Assembly (NCBI GenBank): GCA_964649825.1
Contig: CAZYQW010000137.1
Location: forward strand, 1 to 64,000
DNA length: 64,000 nucleotides
Source: CAZYQW01 sp964649825
GTDB lineage: Bacteria; Planctomycetota; B15-G4; JADJEK01
Direction: 5' to 3'
The position numbers were made by a program, and so were the translations under genes. Shown here piece after piece: positions 62,659 to 64,000 of the stretch (its first letter is position 1; the number at the start of each line of letters is the position of its first letter). The notes below the pieces were generated by a model. That model had not been told where the DNA came from. It did not search any database and worked only from the letters and a program-made list of their open reading frames with translations.

Positions 62659-63140
62659 GTCGGCTCTCCTTTCGTCTCGATCCGTTCGCGCAGTCGCCGG
62701 CGCGCGCGGAACATCCACGTCTTGACGGTCCCGGGCGGCACGCCGAGCTCGGCCGCGATCTCGCGCACCGAGCAACCCTCCCAGAAGAAGAGCTCGAGGC
62801 AGGCGCGCTCCTCGCTCCGCAGGCCGTCGAGGTCGAGCTCCGGCGAAGCGGCGCGCGACGTCGCGACGCGCTCGGCATCGCTCGCCCGCGTCAGATCGAC
62901 GCGCGCCCGCCGCGAGCGGACGTGATCGATCGCCTTGCGCACCGCCGCGCGCCGGATGAACGGCCACGGGTCGACCACGGGCCGGAGGCGCGGGAGCGAG
63001 CGCCAGATCGAGTACCAGGTCTCCTGGTACACGTCCTCGGCGTCGTCCGCGTCGCCGAGCAGACGAGCGAGCAGGCCGAGGACTCGGTCCCCATGCGCGC
63101 GCATCAATGGTTCGATTCCCGCGTCGATCGCGACCTCCAT
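62655..63140 (-). CDS. ECF RNA polymerase sigma factor
   Basis: The 161-residue product starts at ATG 63140. Region 2 has DADDAEDVYQETWYSIWRSL and PWPFIRRAAVRKAIDHVRSRR; region 4 has LRSEERACLELFFWEGCSVREIAAELGVPPGTVKTWMFRARRRLRERI with a clear helix-turn-helix. Length and layout are those of a standard ECF sigma factor. Its stop overlaps the anti-sigma start, and a secretin-like gene follows. The cluster is likely autoregulated, as most ECF/anti-sigma pairs are. Confidence 0.93.
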   Translation of the reverse strand: MEVAIDAGIEPLMRAHGDRVLGLLARLLGDADDAEDVYQETWYSIWRSLPRLRPVVDPWPFIRRAAVRKAIDHVRSRRARVDLTRASDAERVATSRAASPELDLDGLRSEERACLELFFWEGCSVREIAAELGVPPGTVKTWMFRARRRLRERIETKGEPT

Positions 63141-63655
63141 CGTTCGCCCCCTGTACGGATCGGAGCGGGCGCCGGTTTCATCCAGGCGGCCGATGGTCGG
63201 GTTTCTCGCCGGCGTGATCCGATCGTTCGCGCTTGGCGCGAGCCGTTAGTCGCCATCCGGCCGCCGTTTCGTCGCAGTACGCCGTCCTCGTCAACCGCCG
63301 TGGGCGACGAGACGACCCAAACGGCGCGGCGGCGCGCGAGAGCGGCGACCGCGGTGCGATCGACGGTTCTACGTCACACCCTCCGGCGAGACCGCGAACC
63401 GGGATCGATCGACTCCGTCGGGGTGGGGTCGTACCCGGTGCCGGCGTTCGTCACCAGCGTGACGACCGACCTCGATCCGTTCGTCCTCGCGGTCGCGAGG
63501 CTTCCGTTTCTTGCAATGGCCGAGGCGTAGGGCGACCGCCCGGCTCGCATCGAGCGAGCGATCGGGAAATGCTCGTGTGCGCCGACCGATCGCGGATCGA
63601 GATCCAGGAAGTCGAGCCCGCGACGTCGTTCGTCCCGGACCCCCGGCGGCGCCGG
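63141..63655. other. Intergenic region upstream of the ECF sigma gene
   Basis: This 515-bp stretch lies between the ECF start and the stop of the partial secreted-protein gene on the same strand. I see no gene, RNA or repeat that I can support. The ECF promoter should lie near 63150-63250. Confidence 0.4.
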
Positions 63656-64000
63656 TCAGAATGCCGGCCCATACGCGATCTCGAGTCCGTTCGTCGCGGT
63701 CGCCTGGAACGGCGCGCCGGGATCGAACACGAACGCCTGGTGGAAGAAGGACGTGCCGAGCGCGGCGGGGGGGATCACGACGGACAGGCTGAAGCCGCCG
63801 GACCCGGCCGCCGACGCTTGACCGCCAAACGGCACGACGAACGAGCCGAACCACGGCTGGCAGTAAGAGGACATCCCCGGGAACGGCAGGCTCGCGACAT
63901 TCGACTCGGCGAGGCCGACCACGAAGATGCAGTAGCTCGGCCCGTACGCGCCGCGCAGGTGGAACGTCGCCGGGCTGCCGACGCGGAACGGTCCGGTCGC
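63656..64000 (-). CDS. C-terminal part of a secreted protein (cut by window edge)
   Basis: The open frame enters from the right edge and ends with TGA at 63656-63658, giving 115 residues. It begins ATGPFRVGSPATFHLRGAYGPSYCIF and ends FFHQAFVFDPGAPFQATATNGLEIAYGPAF. This is the same C-terminal beta-rich domain as in the beta-helix and FG-GAP proteins. Its N-terminal part lies outside the window. The start codon is not visible. Confidence 0.8.
   Translation of the reverse strand, partial: ATGPFRVGSPATFHLRGAYGPSYCIFVVGLAESNVASLPFPGMSSYCQPWFGSFVVPFGGQASAAGSGGFSLSVVIPPAALGTSFFHQAFVFDPGAPFQATATNGLEIAYGPAF

Overview
The window is GC-rich (roughly 65-70 % by eye), densely coded on both strands, and reads as Planctomycetota or a close relative. 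The reasons are the many large secreted proteins with beta-helix, FG-GAP or carboxypeptidase-regulatory repeats, a recurring C-terminal motif (QA..DPG..TNGL) on otherwise unrelated secreted proteins, sigma factors fused to membrane and sensor domains, a very long GreA-like protein, DUF1028 and DUF4097 proteins, and frequent GTG/TTG starts. The phylum call is an inference from gene style; no rRNA or marker gene is present.

The most important content is at the left end (1-3852): a diversity-generating retroelement (DGR). The last 65 codons of a probable DGR reverse transcriptase (1-198) are followed 26 bases later by a 125-bp template repeat (225-349). A matching 125-bp variable repeat (704-828, opposite strand) forms the 3' end of a 1055-aa gene. 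I aligned the two by hand: they differ at 13 positions and all 13 are adenines in the template. The target protein is TIR domain - nSTAND NTPase - transmembrane helix - formylglycine-generating-enzyme (C-lectin-like) fold, i.e. the layout of a membrane-tethered NTPase-switch receptor whose sensor tip is rewritten by the retroelement. About 5 kb further on, a translationally coupled AlbA_2/HATPase protein and ParA ATPase (8937-11131) may belong to the same accessory region.

4273-26601 is mostly secreted or housekeeping genes: a beta-helix protein, a HEAT-like protein, two metalloprotease-like proteins, an AstE/DUF72 pair, and an rtcB-rtcA RNA-repair operon preceded by a convincing sigma-54 promoter. 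It also holds an SGNH hydrolase, a DUF1028 protein, a DUF4097 lipoprotein coupled to YjbQ, and the GreA fusion. Two nearly identical RAYT transposase blocks with flanking REP-like repeats lie 30 kb apart in opposite orientation (26690-27945 and 57375-58745).

28107-56412 carries a sigma factor-TM-sensor fusion, a TolB-like propeller protein, an SLC1 transporter with a PDZ-like insert, a frameshifted conserved gene, a large FG-GAP protein, and a transglutaminase lipoprotein. It continues with thiC under a TPP riboswitch, a double thioredoxin protein, a PLP enzyme, a PAS sensor, a Ski2-like helicase, a MauE/DoxX-like protein, an SLC13 permease with RCK domains, and an orphan secreted-protein tail. 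The right end has a broken DUF2161 gene, a glycine-rich secreted protein, and an ECF sigma / anti-sigma / secretin-like cluster. A partial secreted protein runs off the edge. I saw no tRNA, rRNA or CRISPR array.
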